Origin: Williamsia sp.
GTDB lineage: Bacteria > Bacteroidota > Bacteroidia > Chitinophagales > Chitinophagaceae
Assembly (NCBI GenBank): GCA_015069695.1
Contig: JADCRZ010000022.1
Location: 50,445-114,444, forward strand
Reading direction: 5' to 3'
Length of the DNA: 64,000 nt
Part shown: positions 36,390 through 45,403 of the stretch, in pieces
Layout: every line of letters starts with the position of its first letter
Position numbering within the stretch: the stretch's first letter is position 1
Made by a program: the position numbers and the translations under genes
The notes under the pieces: generated by a model
Told to the model about the DNA's origin: nothing
Database searches by the model: none
What the model saw: only the letters and a program-made list of their open reading frames with translations

Positions 36390-36420
36390 TTTGTTAGTAT
36401 TGTCTAACATTTTATTTTTG
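36390..36420 (+). promoter_or_regulatory. TonB-receptor promoter with an embedded palindromic operator
   Basis: TTTG (36390-36393) and TATTTTTG (36413-36420) are separated by exactly 19 bp, an ideal Bacteroidota promoter. The perfect palindrome TGTTAG-TATTGT-CTAACA (36392-36409) fills the spacer and overlaps the -33 box. A regulator bound there would occlude the promoter; the divergent DtxR-family gene is the obvious candidate. The predicted start lies about 18 nt before the receptor ATG. Confidence 0.7.
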
Positions 36421-36441
36421 TGATGCTTATTTAATATTGCA

Positions 36442-38901
36442 ATGAAACCTGGTTCCCTCATTTTAGTCGCCTTATTTTCCGTGCTGCAGCTGTTTGCCCA
36501 GAAGCAGGACATACGTGGGACTGTAACAGATGCAGTTACAGGACAGCCCATCAGCTTCGGCAGTGTTGTGCTGCTGCATGCCCGGTCCGGCGCCATGACG
36601 GATGCAAAAGGTCAGTTCAGGTTAACGCTCTTTCAAAATACAGCTGGTCAGCGGCTTGTGATATCCAGCGTGGGGTATGAATCTGATACCGTACAGCTTT
36701 CTTTCGTTGAAGCTTCTATAACCATCCAACTCACCCCCCTGCAAAATGCCTTGAACAATGTAGTGGTAACGGGTGTGTCGAGGGCTACCCTGGTGCGCGA
36801 GAATCCTGCTCCGGTGGCATTGGTTTCAGCAAAGCGCATAGAGCGCAGCATGGAAGCCAACGTAATTGATGTGCTGGTAAAGAATGTACCCGGACTGACT
36901 GCCGTAAAAACCGGTCCGAACGTGTCCAAGCCATTTATCCGCGGGCTGGGTTACAACCGGGTGTTGACCCTTTACGATGGCATCCGGCAGGAAGGGCAGC
37001 AGTGGGGCGATGAGCATGGGATAGAAGTGGATGCTTATAATATCGACCGCGCAGAGGTGATCAAAGGACCGGCCAGCATCATGTATGGTTCGGATGCCCT
37101 GGCAGGCGTGGTGAGCTTGATCCCCGTAGAAAAGGCAGAACAAAAAAACAAGCTGGTAGGCAAGTGGGTGTCTGAATACCAGTCGAACAACGGATTGATC
37201 GGGAATGGTCTCCGGTTGATGTGGGCGGGTAACCGGTGGACGTACAGGGCAAGCGGCTCGTACCGCATCGCCGGAAATTACAGCAACCGGATCGAGGGAA
37301 AAGTACACAATACCGGCTTCCGGGAAACCAATCTGACCACAGGCCTGCAATACAAAGGCAGCAGGAACTCCTCAACCCTCAACTTCACCCTTTACGACAA
37401 CCTGCAGGGAATACCCGACGGAAGCCGGGATTCCCTTTCCAGGGCGTTTACCCGGCAGGTCTATGAAGCTATCCACGACAAAGTAAAAGACCGGCCGCTT
37501 GTACCAGCAAGTGTGCTGAATTCTTATGGGCTCAGTCCCCTTCACCAGCATATCCAGCACTATAGGTTGTATAGCAACCAGCATTATGAAACCACCAAAG
37601 GAGACATTGACCTGCAGCTGGCCTTTCAGCAAAACATCCGCAGGGAATACAACCATCCGACCCTTCCCCAACAGGCCGGCATGCATGTGCGGCTGAACAC
37701 GGTCAACTACGGAATCAGATACAATACCGTAGTGCTGGCAAAGGGTGAAGTTTCGTTGGGTGTGAATGGCATGTACCAGCACAACAAGAGCAGGGATGCA
37801 ACTGATTTTCCCATCCCTGATTACAGGCTACTTGATGCCGGTGCCTATATTTTTACAAAGTGGAAACAAGGCAGCTGGACGCTCAGTGGAGGTGCCCGGT
37901 ATGATATACGCCGTTTACAGGGCCATGATTTTTATACCCTCACGGATACCCTCACCGGGTTTACAAGCAAGGTGCCGACAGCTGCGCTTGCGGGGGCTGT
38001 AAACCAGTTTCCTGCCTTTGATAAATTGTTCCGTGGCCTGTCATTAAGCATCGGCACTACTTACCAGGTGAGCGAGTCTTTTTATCTGAAGGCCAATATT
38101 GCACGCGGCTACCGGGCACCCGGCATTACCGAGTTTGCCTCTAACGGCCTCGATCCCGGCGCGCACATCATCTACCTGGGCAACCGCCATTTTGGTCCGG
38201 AGTTCAGTTTGCAGGAAGACATTGGAGCAGACCTGCACAACCGCAACGGGTCACTGTCGGTCAGTCTGTTCAACAACTGGATCCGGCATTATATCTATCT
38301 TTCCCAGCTAACCGATGCAAACGGTGTTACGGTAACGGATGCACAGGGAAACAAGACCTATCAGTATCAGCAAGCCGCTGCGCAACTCTATGGTATGGAA
38401 GCTGTGCTCACCCTTCATCCTGCGCGTATAAAGGGTTTGCAGCTCACGCAGGCGCTCTCTGCCATCTACGGGTACAACCGCAAACAGGGTTATAATGGCA
38501 AAGGCATCAATGGTGCTTACCTGCCCCTGATACCACCGTTGAAATGGGTAAGCAATCTCAGTCATACTTTTACCACGGGCTCGGCCCTTTTCAGCGAGGT
38601 GAGCACCAGCGCAGAAGCTGAATACAATGCTGCACAAAACCGTTTCCTGGCGCTGGACAATACTGAAACAGCTACCCCTGCTTATACCCTGTTTAGCATT
38701 TCGCTGGGAACAAAAATCAAGTACGCAAAAAGCCATGCTGTGTTCGTGCAGGTCCAGGTAAACAACCTGTTCAACAAGGCATACCAGTCGGCCCTCAGCC
38801 GGTTAAAGTATTTCGAGTATTACAACCAGCCTGCCGGCCGGCCAGGCGGCATTTATAATATGGGAAGAAATGCTTGCGTAAAAGCGGTGGTAGATCTTTA
38901 G
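36442..38901 (+). CDS. TonB-dependent outer-membrane receptor, probable metal uptake
   Basis: The 819-residue protein has a signal peptide (cleavage near LFAQ), then a carboxypeptidase-D-like regulatory domain (about 22-100, IRGTVTDAVTGQPISFGSVV). A plug domain (110-230) contains FIRGLGYNRVLTLYDGIRQ and VIKGPASIMYGSDALAGVVS. A 22-strand barrel follows, ending in the terminal strand NMGRNACVKAVVDL. No SusD partner is present, so glycan uptake of SusCD type is unlikely. The divergent DtxR-family gene and the operator in the promoter point to uptake of an iron, manganese or zinc complex. Confidence 0.88.
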   Translation: MKPGSLILVALFSVLQLFAQKQDIRGTVTDAVTGQPISFGSVVLLHARSGAMTDAKGQFRLTLFQNTAGQRLVISSVGYESDTVQLSFVEASITIQLTPLQNALNNVVVTGVSRATLVRENPAPVALVSAKRIERSMEANVIDVLVKNVPGLTAVKTGPNVSKPFIRGLGYNRVLTLYDGIRQEGQQWGDEHGIEVDAYNIDRAEVIKGPASIMYGSDALAGVVSLIPVEKAEQKNKLVGKWVSEYQSNNGLIGNGLRLMWAGNRWTYRASGSYRIAGNYSNRIEGKVHNTGFRETNLTTGLQYKGSRNSSTLNFTLYDNLQGIPDGSRDSLSRAFTRQVYEAIHDKVKDRPLVPASVLNSYGLSPLHQHIQHYRLYSNQHYETTKGDIDLQLAFQQNIRREYNHPTLPQQAGMHVRLNTVNYGIRYNTVVLAKGEVSLGVNGMYQHNKSRDATDFPIPDYRLLDAGAYIFTKWKQGSWTLSGGARYDIRRLQGHDFYTLTDTLTGFTSKVPTAALAGAVNQFPAFDKLFRGLSLSIGTTYQVSESFYLKANIARGYRAPGITEFASNGLDPGAHIIYLGNRHFGPEFSLQEDIGADLHNRNGSLSVSLFNNWIRHYIYLSQLTDANGVTVTDAQGNKTYQYQQAAAQLYGMEAVLTLHPARIKGLQLTQALSAIYGYNRKQGYNGKGINGAYLPLIPPLKWVSNLSHTFTTGSALFSEVSTSAEAEYNAAQNRFLALDNTETATPAYTLFSISLGTKIKYAKSHAVFVQVQVNNLFNKAYQSALSRLKYFEYYNQPAGRPGGIYNMGRNACVKAVVDL

Positions 38902-38977
38902 CAAGTGCCCGGAAAGATGCGGCCCTTTTTTTGCGGGTTTACATTGTTCCTGCTTTTTTATCTTCAAAACCCACGGC

Positions 38978-39202
38978 ATGCAACCTTACAAAAGCAACAG
39001 CACCGAGCCTTCCGGCGTTACCGGCTATGAGATCGGCAAAAATTTTATCAATATCCAGTTCTCAGACGGCAGTGTGTATCAATACACGTATGTTACAGCC
39101 GGCACAGCTGCAGTAGAAACCATGAAGCAGCTGGCCCAGAAAAGCCAGGGTCTAAGCACTTTCATCACCCAGCACCGACCCGGGTTCAAACAACTGGATT
39201 AA
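38978..39202 (+). CDS. Small KTSC-like protein
   Basis: This 74-residue protein contains GYEIGKNFINIQFSDGSVYQ followed by a helical AAVETMKQLAQKSQGLSTFI. This resembles the short KTSC-domain fold (a strand pair carrying a G-S-x-Y motif plus helix). The function of that family is unknown. It starts at ATG 38978, has no signal peptide and is 76 nt after the TonB receptor gene, from which it could be transcribed by read-through. Confidence 0.6.
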   Translation: MQPYKSNSTEPSGVTGYEIGKNFINIQFSDGSVYQYTYVTAGTAAVETMKQLAQKSQGLSTFITQHRPGFKQLD

Positions 39203-39304
39203 GTGCCGTCATTGATTCTTCGCCGGTTTCGGTTGTGCTTTGCCGTAACAGTGGTCTATCGCATTCCGGCGTGTTGCAGCCATGTCAGCATATTGTGTCC
39301 GGGT

Positions 39305-41173
39305 CTACCTCAACTCCAGCACCCAGGCTGTCTTTCCAGGTATCTTAAGGGTAGAGAGTACATCGATTCTTTCACCTGAAATTATATTCACTGCAGCACT
39401 GAATCCCTTCAGGCGTTCAGCGAAACGGTTGGTAGCAAGTTCTGCTTCTTTGGCGCCTGTGTTGGCAACGATCATGACTGTTTTTGATGCGTCGTAGCGG
39501 AAATATACATAGATGCCGTTTTGCGGTACAAACTGCATCAGCTTGCCGGAATTGAGCGCGGGTGTGGCTTTGCGGTAGTTGGCTAGTTTTTTTACATAAT
39601 CAAAGGCTTCGTTTTCCTGCTTGCTGCGGCCGGCGGCAGTAAATTTGTCGTTGGCATCGCCGGGAAAGCCGCCGGGAAAATCACGGCGCACTTCTGCATC
39701 GGTCGGGTCTTTGAAGTTCTTCATCAAGATTTCGGTGCCGTAGTACCAGGAGGGAATGCCCCGTGTGGTGAGCAGCCAGGTAATGCCCATTTTGTACTTG
39801 CCAAAATCATCGCCGATCACAGATACATAACGGTCCATATCGTGGTTGTCGAGAGAGGTCACCATTTTCATGGGATCGGCATATACGATGTCCTGTGCGA
39901 GCACCTGGTGCAGCCGGCTGACGCCCTCATCCCAGCCAAAGTTTTGCCGCAGCGCATCCAGGATCGCGTTGTTCAGTGGAAAGTCGAGCGAGCCGGGCAG
40001 ATTGCATTTGAATGGAAAGGCCACATTGTTGCGCACGAAATACGACAATCCAAGCGGGGTGCCTGCAGTAGATTCACCAAATAGGTGGATGCGCGGATAT
40101 TCATTGAGCAGGGCCTGGTTACAGCGGTTCATAAATGCCAGGTCATTGTATTTGTAGGTATCGATGCGCCAGGCATCCAGGCTGAATGTTTCGGTAGACC
40201 AGATGGCATGTTGAATAAGATAATTGGCCAGCAGGGGATTGCGCTGGTTAAGATCAGGCAGGAAGTCGGTGAACCAGCCGTCTGACAAAACTTTTTTATC
40301 TGCCTGCGCACCGTAAGGATCATAGAGCGCCTGTTCTTTGTGTGAGCTGCCCGTATAGCTGGGCCAGTTGTTGAACCAGTCTTTTGTTGGCGGATCTTTA
40401 TAAAACCAATGGTCGTTGCTGATGTGGTTGTATACGGCATCCTGCACCAGTTTCATGCCTTGCTGGTGCACCGCTTTGGAAAACTGGATATACCCTTCAT
40501 TGCCACCCAGGCGGGGATCGATCTGGTAATGATCGGTGAAATGGTATCCGTGATAACCGGCCTGCATCCGGTCAGGTCCTTCTGCTTTGAGCGTTTCATC
40601 GTTGTTGATCACCGGCGTAAGCCAGAGTGCTGTAACGCCCAGCTCTTTTAAATAATCCAGGTGGTTGAGGATGCCTTTAAAATCACCGCCATGACGCAGA
40701 TAAGGATTTCTGCGGTCTGCACTGGTATCGGCCATGGAAGCAAATTTGTCGTTCGCCGGATCGCCGTTTGAAAAGCGGTCGGGCATGATCAGATAGATAA
40801 GGTCTGCCGCGGTAACGCCCGTGCCTTTGGGCTCTCTTGTTCTTGCTTTCAATTCATAATCCCGGCTGATGGTCTGGTTACCACCTTTCCCGGTGATCTT
40901 AAGCATACCCGGCCTGGCAGAAGCGGCAATTGTAAGGTCGAGAAATGCATAATTGGGATTGTCTGTTTTGCTGGTCCTGGTGAGCGAAACGCCGGGATAG
41001 CTGATGGTGTAGGCAAGTGTTCCGGCCTTCGGGCCATATACCATGAGCTGCACATGCGGGTCTTTCATACCCGTCCACCAGTTGGTGGGGTCGATGCGTT
41101 GAATGGAGGGGGCTTGTGATAAGACAAAATGGGAGATAAGCAGAAAGGCAAGTAAGGTTGAGAGCTGTTTCAT
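39305..41173 (-). CDS. Exported GH13 alpha-amylase-family enzyme (neopullulanase/cyclomaltodextrinase type)
   Basis: The 622-residue protein has a signal peptide (to about residue 20). An N-terminal immunoglobulin-like domain typical of cyclomaltodextrinases (about 25-115) precedes the GH13 TIM barrel. The nucleophile is D338 (WRIDTYKY), the acid/base E367 (LFGESTAG) and the stabiliser D445 (DNHD). This is the SusA-like arrangement for cleaving maltodextrins, cyclodextrins or pullulan in the periplasm. ATG 41173 was chosen; a TTG six bases upstream is the only other start. It is divergent from the GH2 gene. Confidence 0.9.
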   Translation of the reverse strand: MKQLSTLLAFLLISHFVLSQAPSIQRIDPTNWWTGMKDPHVQLMVYGPKAGTLAYTISYPGVSLTRTSKTDNPNYAFLDLTIAASARPGMLKITGKGGNQTISRDYELKARTREPKGTGVTAADLIYLIMPDRFSNGDPANDKFASMADTSADRRNPYLRHGGDFKGILNHLDYLKELGVTALWLTPVINNDETLKAEGPDRMQAGYHGYHFTDHYQIDPRLGGNEGYIQFSKAVHQQGMKLVQDAVYNHISNDHWFYKDPPTKDWFNNWPSYTGSSHKEQALYDPYGAQADKKVLSDGWFTDFLPDLNQRNPLLANYLIQHAIWSTETFSLDAWRIDTYKYNDLAFMNRCNQALLNEYPRIHLFGESTAGTPLGLSYFVRNNVAFPFKCNLPGSLDFPLNNAILDALRQNFGWDEGVSRLHQVLAQDIVYADPMKMVTSLDNHDMDRYVSVIGDDFGKYKMGITWLLTTRGIPSWYYGTEILMKNFKDPTDAEVRRDFPGGFPGDANDKFTAAGRSKQENEAFDYVKKLANYRKATPALNSGKLMQFVPQNGIYVYFRYDASKTVMIVANTGAKEAELATNRFAERLKGFSAAVNIISGERIDVLSTLKIPGKTAWVLELR

Positions 41174-41286
41174 GATCAAATCTATCGAATTTCCCAGCTA
41201 CTTCAACCGTCTAGAACGCAAGACAGGCAAGGGTTTTACCTGCAACCGATTGCGGGTGAAAAACTTTTCTGGGTTGTTTGGAAGAA

Positions 41287-41302
41287 TTTCCGGTTCCGGA
41301 AA
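41287..41302. promoter_or_regulatory. Palindrome between divergent GH13 and GH2 genes
   Basis: TTTCCGG-TT-CCGGAAA is a perfect 7-bp inverted repeat with a 2-bp centre, 63 bp upstream of the GH2 ATG. It has the form of a dimeric-regulator operator, but no regulator gene is adjacent and no promoter boxes are clear nearby. Confidence 0.35.
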
Positions 41303-41364
41303 GCACAATAAAGGGGAGCGGGTTGATCCAGGTTCCTGCGTATGATCTAATTTGCAATCCAAGT

Positions 41365-44310
41365 ATGCACCAGAATTTTATCAGCAGATTCTTCTTCCTT
41401 CATTGCCTGCTCTTTGCTGCGCTCAGGCTTAGCAGCCAGTCTGTTTCTTTGGCAGGCGAGTGGCGTTTTGCCATCGACCGGAACAATGCCGGGATCACGG
41501 AGCAGTGGTTTAACCGGAAGCTGGCAGATGCCGTCCACCTTCCCGGTACCATGACGGAAAATGGAAAGGGGGATGATGTAACGCTTCAGACAAAATGGAC
41601 CGGCAGTATTTACGACAGCTCCTTCTTTTTTCGCCCCTCGCTGGCAAAATACAGGCAGCCTGACAACCTTAAAATTCCTTTCTGGCTTACCCCGCTAAAA
41701 CATTACGTAGGGGTTGCCTGGTACCAGCGGGACATTGAGATACCAGCCGGTTGGCAGCACAAGCAGATCAGTTTGTTGCTGGAACGATCCCATATCCAGA
41801 CACAGGCATGGATTGATGGCCAGCAAGCCGGTGCCAACAATTCGCTGGTGGCGCCGCATGTGTTTGATCTTACCAAATGGATCACGCCGGGGCGGCATGT
41901 GTTGACCATCCGGATCGACAACACGCTTAAAGATGTAAACGTAGGGCCGGATTCGCACAGTGTGACTGACCAAACTACCACAAACTGGAACGGCATCGTA
42001 GGCAGGATCTCATTGGAGGCTGCGCCACTGGTATCTATCAGCGATGTACAAGTGTTTCCTGATATCAACCAAAAGATAGCCCGCGTCAGTATTTCCGTTA
42101 CCAATAAGACAGGAGCTACTGTAACCGGGAACATCCTGCTTTCTGCAAAAAGCTTCAACACGGCACACCTCCATACCGTACCTGCTCTTACCCAGGCATT
42201 CACGGCCGATACCGGTTTGCAGGTAATTGAAGTGCCGTTTACCATGGGCAGCCAGGTTCAACTATGGGATGAGTTTACGCCTGCCTTGTACAAGCTGGTC
42301 ACCACACTCACTGTAACCAACACGGGCAGGGTTGAGAAGGCAATTGATTTTGGCATGCGCGAAGTAAAAGTAAACGGAACAAGGATCGAAGTAAACGGAC
42401 GGCCTGTATTCTTAAGAGGTACGGTCAACAACAGCGAGTTTCCGCTCACCGGTTATGCGCCGATGGATGAGGCAGCCTGGCGCAGGGTCTTTACGATTGC
42501 CAAAGCACATGGCCTGAACCACATGCGCTTTCATTCCTGGTGCCCGCCCGAAGCCGCTTTTGCAGCCGCCGACAAGACCGGATTCTATCTGCAACCCGAA
42601 GGCCCCAGCTGGCCCAACCACGGTACTTCCCTCGGCGATGGCCGTTTTATTGACCAGTACCTGTATGACGAAACAAACCGGATGGAAACGCAATACGGCA
42701 ATCATCCTTCTTATTGCATGCTCTCGGCAGGCAACGAGCCTGCAGGCCGCAACCATGCAGCCTACCTGGGAAAGTTTGTGCGCTACTGGCAGGCCAAAGA
42801 CAAGCGGCGTGTTTACACAGGCGCTTCTGTTGCCATGAGCTGGCCCCTGTACCCGGAAAGCGATTACATGATCAAATCAGGCGCCCGCGGATTAGACTGG
42901 ACAAACAAGCGGCCTGAAAACCAAACAGACTACAGGGCAGCCATCGAGAAGTTTGCTGTTCCCTATGTAACCCACGAAATGGGCCAATGGTGCGTATTTC
43001 CGGATTTCAGGGAGATAAAAAAATATACCGGCATTACACGGGCCAGAAACTTTGAGCTGTTCCGGGAAGACCTGGCCGATCATGGCATGGCGGACAGGGC
43101 ACAGGAGTTCCTGCTGGCTTCCGGCAAGCTGCAGGCACTCTGCTACAAGGAAGAGATCGAAAAAAGCTTGCGCACACCCGGACTCGCAGGTTTTCAAATG
43201 CTGGGATTACAGGACTTTCCCGGACAGGGAACGGCCCTGGTGGGTGTGCTCGATGCTTTCTGGGATAGTAAGCCGTATATCACGGCAAAGCAATGGAGCC
43301 GCTTTTGCAATACAACGGTGCCGCTTAGCCGCATATCCAAATTTGTATACACCAACACAGAGAATTTTGAAGCTGATATAGAGCTTTATCATTTCGGGGC
43401 AGCTCCGCTGCAGAATAAGGTGTTAAGCTGGACGGTCAAAGATGAAAAAGGTGCGATCGTGGGTGCAGGAAAGTTTCCTTCCAAAACATACGCAATTGGT
43501 AATTGCCTCGCAGTTGGAAAAATTCAGTTGCCGCTTCTAAAAGTTGTTCGGGCAGAAAAATTAAAATTGGAAGTAACGATAGAAGAGACCCCTTTTGCCA
43601 ATGACTGGGACTTCTGGGTTTACCCGGAAACTTACAGTGCAAAGTCCGCCAATGCGAAGCCACTTTCCGTTACAAGCCGGCAAAGTAAAACAACCCCTCC
43701 GGATATTTATTACACCGATACACTGGATGCAAAAGCGGAAGAAGTGTTGAATGGGGGAGGCAAGGTCTTTTTGAATGCGGCAGGCAAGGTAGTAAAGGGC
43801 AAGGAAGTGGTAATGTATTTCACACCTGTTTTCTGGAACACCTCCTGGTTTAAAATGCGCCCGCCGCATGTAACCGGCATTGCGGTACAGGCCAGCCATC
43901 CTGCTTTCCGGGATTTCCCTACTGAATCACACAGCAACCTGCAGTGGTGGGAAATCGTGAACCGGGCGCAGGTCATGAACCTGGAAGATTTCCCCCGCGG
44001 CTTTACGCCCCTTGTGCAGCCGATCGACACCTGGTTTATGAACCGGCGGCTGGGACTGATCTTGGAAGCCAGAGTAGGCAAGGGCAAACTGGTTGTTTCC
44101 AGCGCCAGTCTATCCTCTGATACCGCGCACCGCATTGTTGCCCGGCAATTATTTTACAGCATCCGCCAGTACATGCAGTCGGACGGGTTCAATCCCAAAG
44201 AGACCGTAACACTGGCTGTGGTCCGGGATCTTTTTCGTACACCTTCCAGGGAGAGATGGGACAGTTTCACAAAGGACAGTCCGGATGAGCTAAAGCCGGG
44301 GAGGAAGTGA
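41365..44310 (+). CDS. Exported glycoside hydrolase family 2 enzyme
   Basis: The 981-residue protein has a signal peptide (MHQNFISRFFFLHCLLFAAL, to about residue 25). A GH2 sugar-binding jelly roll (about 30-210) and an immunoglobulin-like domain (215-330) follow. The TIM barrel opens with GLNHMRFHSWCPPEAAFAAA. The acid/base is E458 in SAGNEPAG and the nucleophile E538 in VTHEMGQW. About 300 further beta-rich residues have no assigned domain. Activity could be beta-galactosidase, beta-glucuronidase or mannosidase; sequence alone does not decide. ATG 41365 starts the signal peptide; earlier in-frame codons add 29 unrelated residues. Confidence 0.88.
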   Translation: MHQNFISRFFFLHCLLFAALRLSSQSVSLAGEWRFAIDRNNAGITEQWFNRKLADAVHLPGTMTENGKGDDVTLQTKWTGSIYDSSFFFRPSLAKYRQPDNLKIPFWLTPLKHYVGVAWYQRDIEIPAGWQHKQISLLLERSHIQTQAWIDGQQAGANNSLVAPHVFDLTKWITPGRHVLTIRIDNTLKDVNVGPDSHSVTDQTTTNWNGIVGRISLEAAPLVSISDVQVFPDINQKIARVSISVTNKTGATVTGNILLSAKSFNTAHLHTVPALTQAFTADTGLQVIEVPFTMGSQVQLWDEFTPALYKLVTTLTVTNTGRVEKAIDFGMREVKVNGTRIEVNGRPVFLRGTVNNSEFPLTGYAPMDEAAWRRVFTIAKAHGLNHMRFHSWCPPEAAFAAADKTGFYLQPEGPSWPNHGTSLGDGRFIDQYLYDETNRMETQYGNHPSYCMLSAGNEPAGRNHAAYLGKFVRYWQAKDKRRVYTGASVAMSWPLYPESDYMIKSGARGLDWTNKRPENQTDYRAAIEKFAVPYVTHEMGQWCVFPDFREIKKYTGITRARNFELFREDLADHGMADRAQEFLLASGKLQALCYKEEIEKSLRTPGLAGFQMLGLQDFPGQGTALVGVLDAFWDSKPYITAKQWSRFCNTTVPLSRISKFVYTNTENFEADIELYHFGAAPLQNKVLSWTVKDEKGAIVGAGKFPSKTYAIGNCLAVGKIQLPLLKVVRAEKLKLEVTIEETPFANDWDFWVYPETYSAKSANAKPLSVTSRQSKTTPPDIYYTDTLDAKAEEVLNGGGKVFLNAAGKVVKGKEVVMYFTPVFWNTSWFKMRPPHVTGIAVQASHPAFRDFPTESHSNLQWWEIVNRAQVMNLEDFPRGFTPLVQPIDTWFMNRRLGLILEARVGKGKLVVSSASLSSDTAHRIVARQLFYSIRQYMQSDGFNPKETVTLAVVRDLFRTPSRERWDSFTKDSPDELKPGRK

Positions 44311-44353
44311 GACAGGCTTTAACATGATGGTAATAACCTGAAAATACCGCAAC

Positions 44354-44400
44354 CTGAAAGAAAATAACTAAACTTGTATTCAACAACAAGTTTCTTTCAG
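44354..44400. repeat. Bulged hairpin between GH2 and ROK genes
   Basis: CAAGTTTCTTTCAG (44387-44400) can pair with CTGAAAGA (44354-44361) plus AACTTG (44371-44376), leaving a nine-base bulge on one side and a ten-base loop. It lies 44 nt after the GH2 stop and 49 nt before the ROK ATG. There is no T-tract, so it is not a classical terminator; it may be a leader structure or mRNA stabiliser. Confidence 0.45.
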
Positions 44401-44448
44401 TGCTCTCAGGAGCTAACTGCTGTTCCCATACCAAGAACCAAACGATTG

Positions 44449-45381
44449 ATGGAGCCAGACAATCTATTTTTAGGAATCGAGATCGGGGGTACGAAATTAC
44501 AGCTGGTGGTGGCTGACGCTTCGATGCGCATCTGCCAGCGGCTGCGTTATGCGATCGATCCGGCAAGGGGTGCTGAACACATCAGGAGCCAGATCCGGGA
44601 TGCCTGGAAGGCCATCGCATCTCCAGATAGGATCGCTGCGATTGGCGTCGGTTTTGGCGGTCCGGTAGACTGGAAGCGGGGAACTATCCGCGTATCGCAC
44701 CAGATAGCAGGCTGGGGCGATTTTAACTTGCTGCAATGGCTGCAGGAGCTTACAGGCAAGCCGGTGATGGTTGAGAATGATGCCAACACAGCAGCCCTGG
44801 CCGAAGCGCTGTATGGGGCCGGACATGGTTTTGAGCGGGTATTCTACATGACCATCGGCAGCGGCATCGGCGGCGGCATGATTGTTCAGGAAGCCATTTA
44901 TCATGGACGCATACCCGGAGAGGTGGAAGTAGGGCACCTGCGGCTGAACAGGGAAGGCGATACCCTGGAATCGATGTGTTCCGGCTGGGCGGTGAACAAG
45001 AAAGTGAGGGCATATATAGATCAACACCCCGGCAGCCTGCTTGCGCAGTTACATGCCAGTCCGTCTGCTCCGGAAGCAACGGCGTTACAACCCGCCCTCG
45101 AAAGCGGCGATGCAGCCGCCAAACAAATAACAGGTGAAATCGCAGACCATCTTGCATTTGCCCTTTCTCATGTAGTGCATTTGTTTCATCCAGACATCAT
45201 CATTATTGGAGGAGGCTTGTCTTTGTTGAAAGAATCGATTCTCCGGCCGGTTAGCCAGCAATTGGCCCGCTATGTAATGCATGCATTCTTGCCGCCGCCC
45301 CCCGTGCAGGTTGCCTCCCTGGAAGAAGATGTGGTTCCCATCGGTGCGCTGGAGTTAGCAAAAAGACTTGTTGTCAACTAA
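44449..45381 (+). CDS. ROK-family sugar kinase without zinc-binding cysteines
   Basis: The 310-residue protein has the ASKHA ATP motif GIEIGGTK (9-16), the sugar-binding/catalytic block VENDANTAALAEALYGAGHG with the ROK aspartate, GSGIGGGMIV, and EVEVGHLRLN. The downstream zinc motif CxCGxxGCxE of typical ROK kinases is reduced to TLESMCSGWAV with one Cys, so no structural zinc is expected. The substrate is unknown. ATG 44449 gives the proper N-terminus. It sits between GH2 and a SIS isomerase (22 nt downstream), suggesting sugar phosphorylation followed by isomerisation. Confidence 0.85.
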   Translation: MEPDNLFLGIEIGGTKLQLVVADASMRICQRLRYAIDPARGAEHIRSQIRDAWKAIASPDRIAAIGVGFGGPVDWKRGTIRVSHQIAGWGDFNLLQWLQELTGKPVMVENDANTAALAEALYGAGHGFERVFYMTIGSGIGGGMIVQEAIYHGRIPGEVEVGHLRLNREGDTLESMCSGWAVNKKVRAYIDQHPGSLLAQLHASPSAPEATALQPALESGDAAAKQITGEIADHLAFALSHVVHLFHPDIIIIGGGLSLLKESILRPVSQQLARYVMHAFLPPPPVQVASLEEDVVPIGALELAKRLVVN

Positions 45382-45403
45382 AACAAAACCATTTCCTATA
45401 CGC

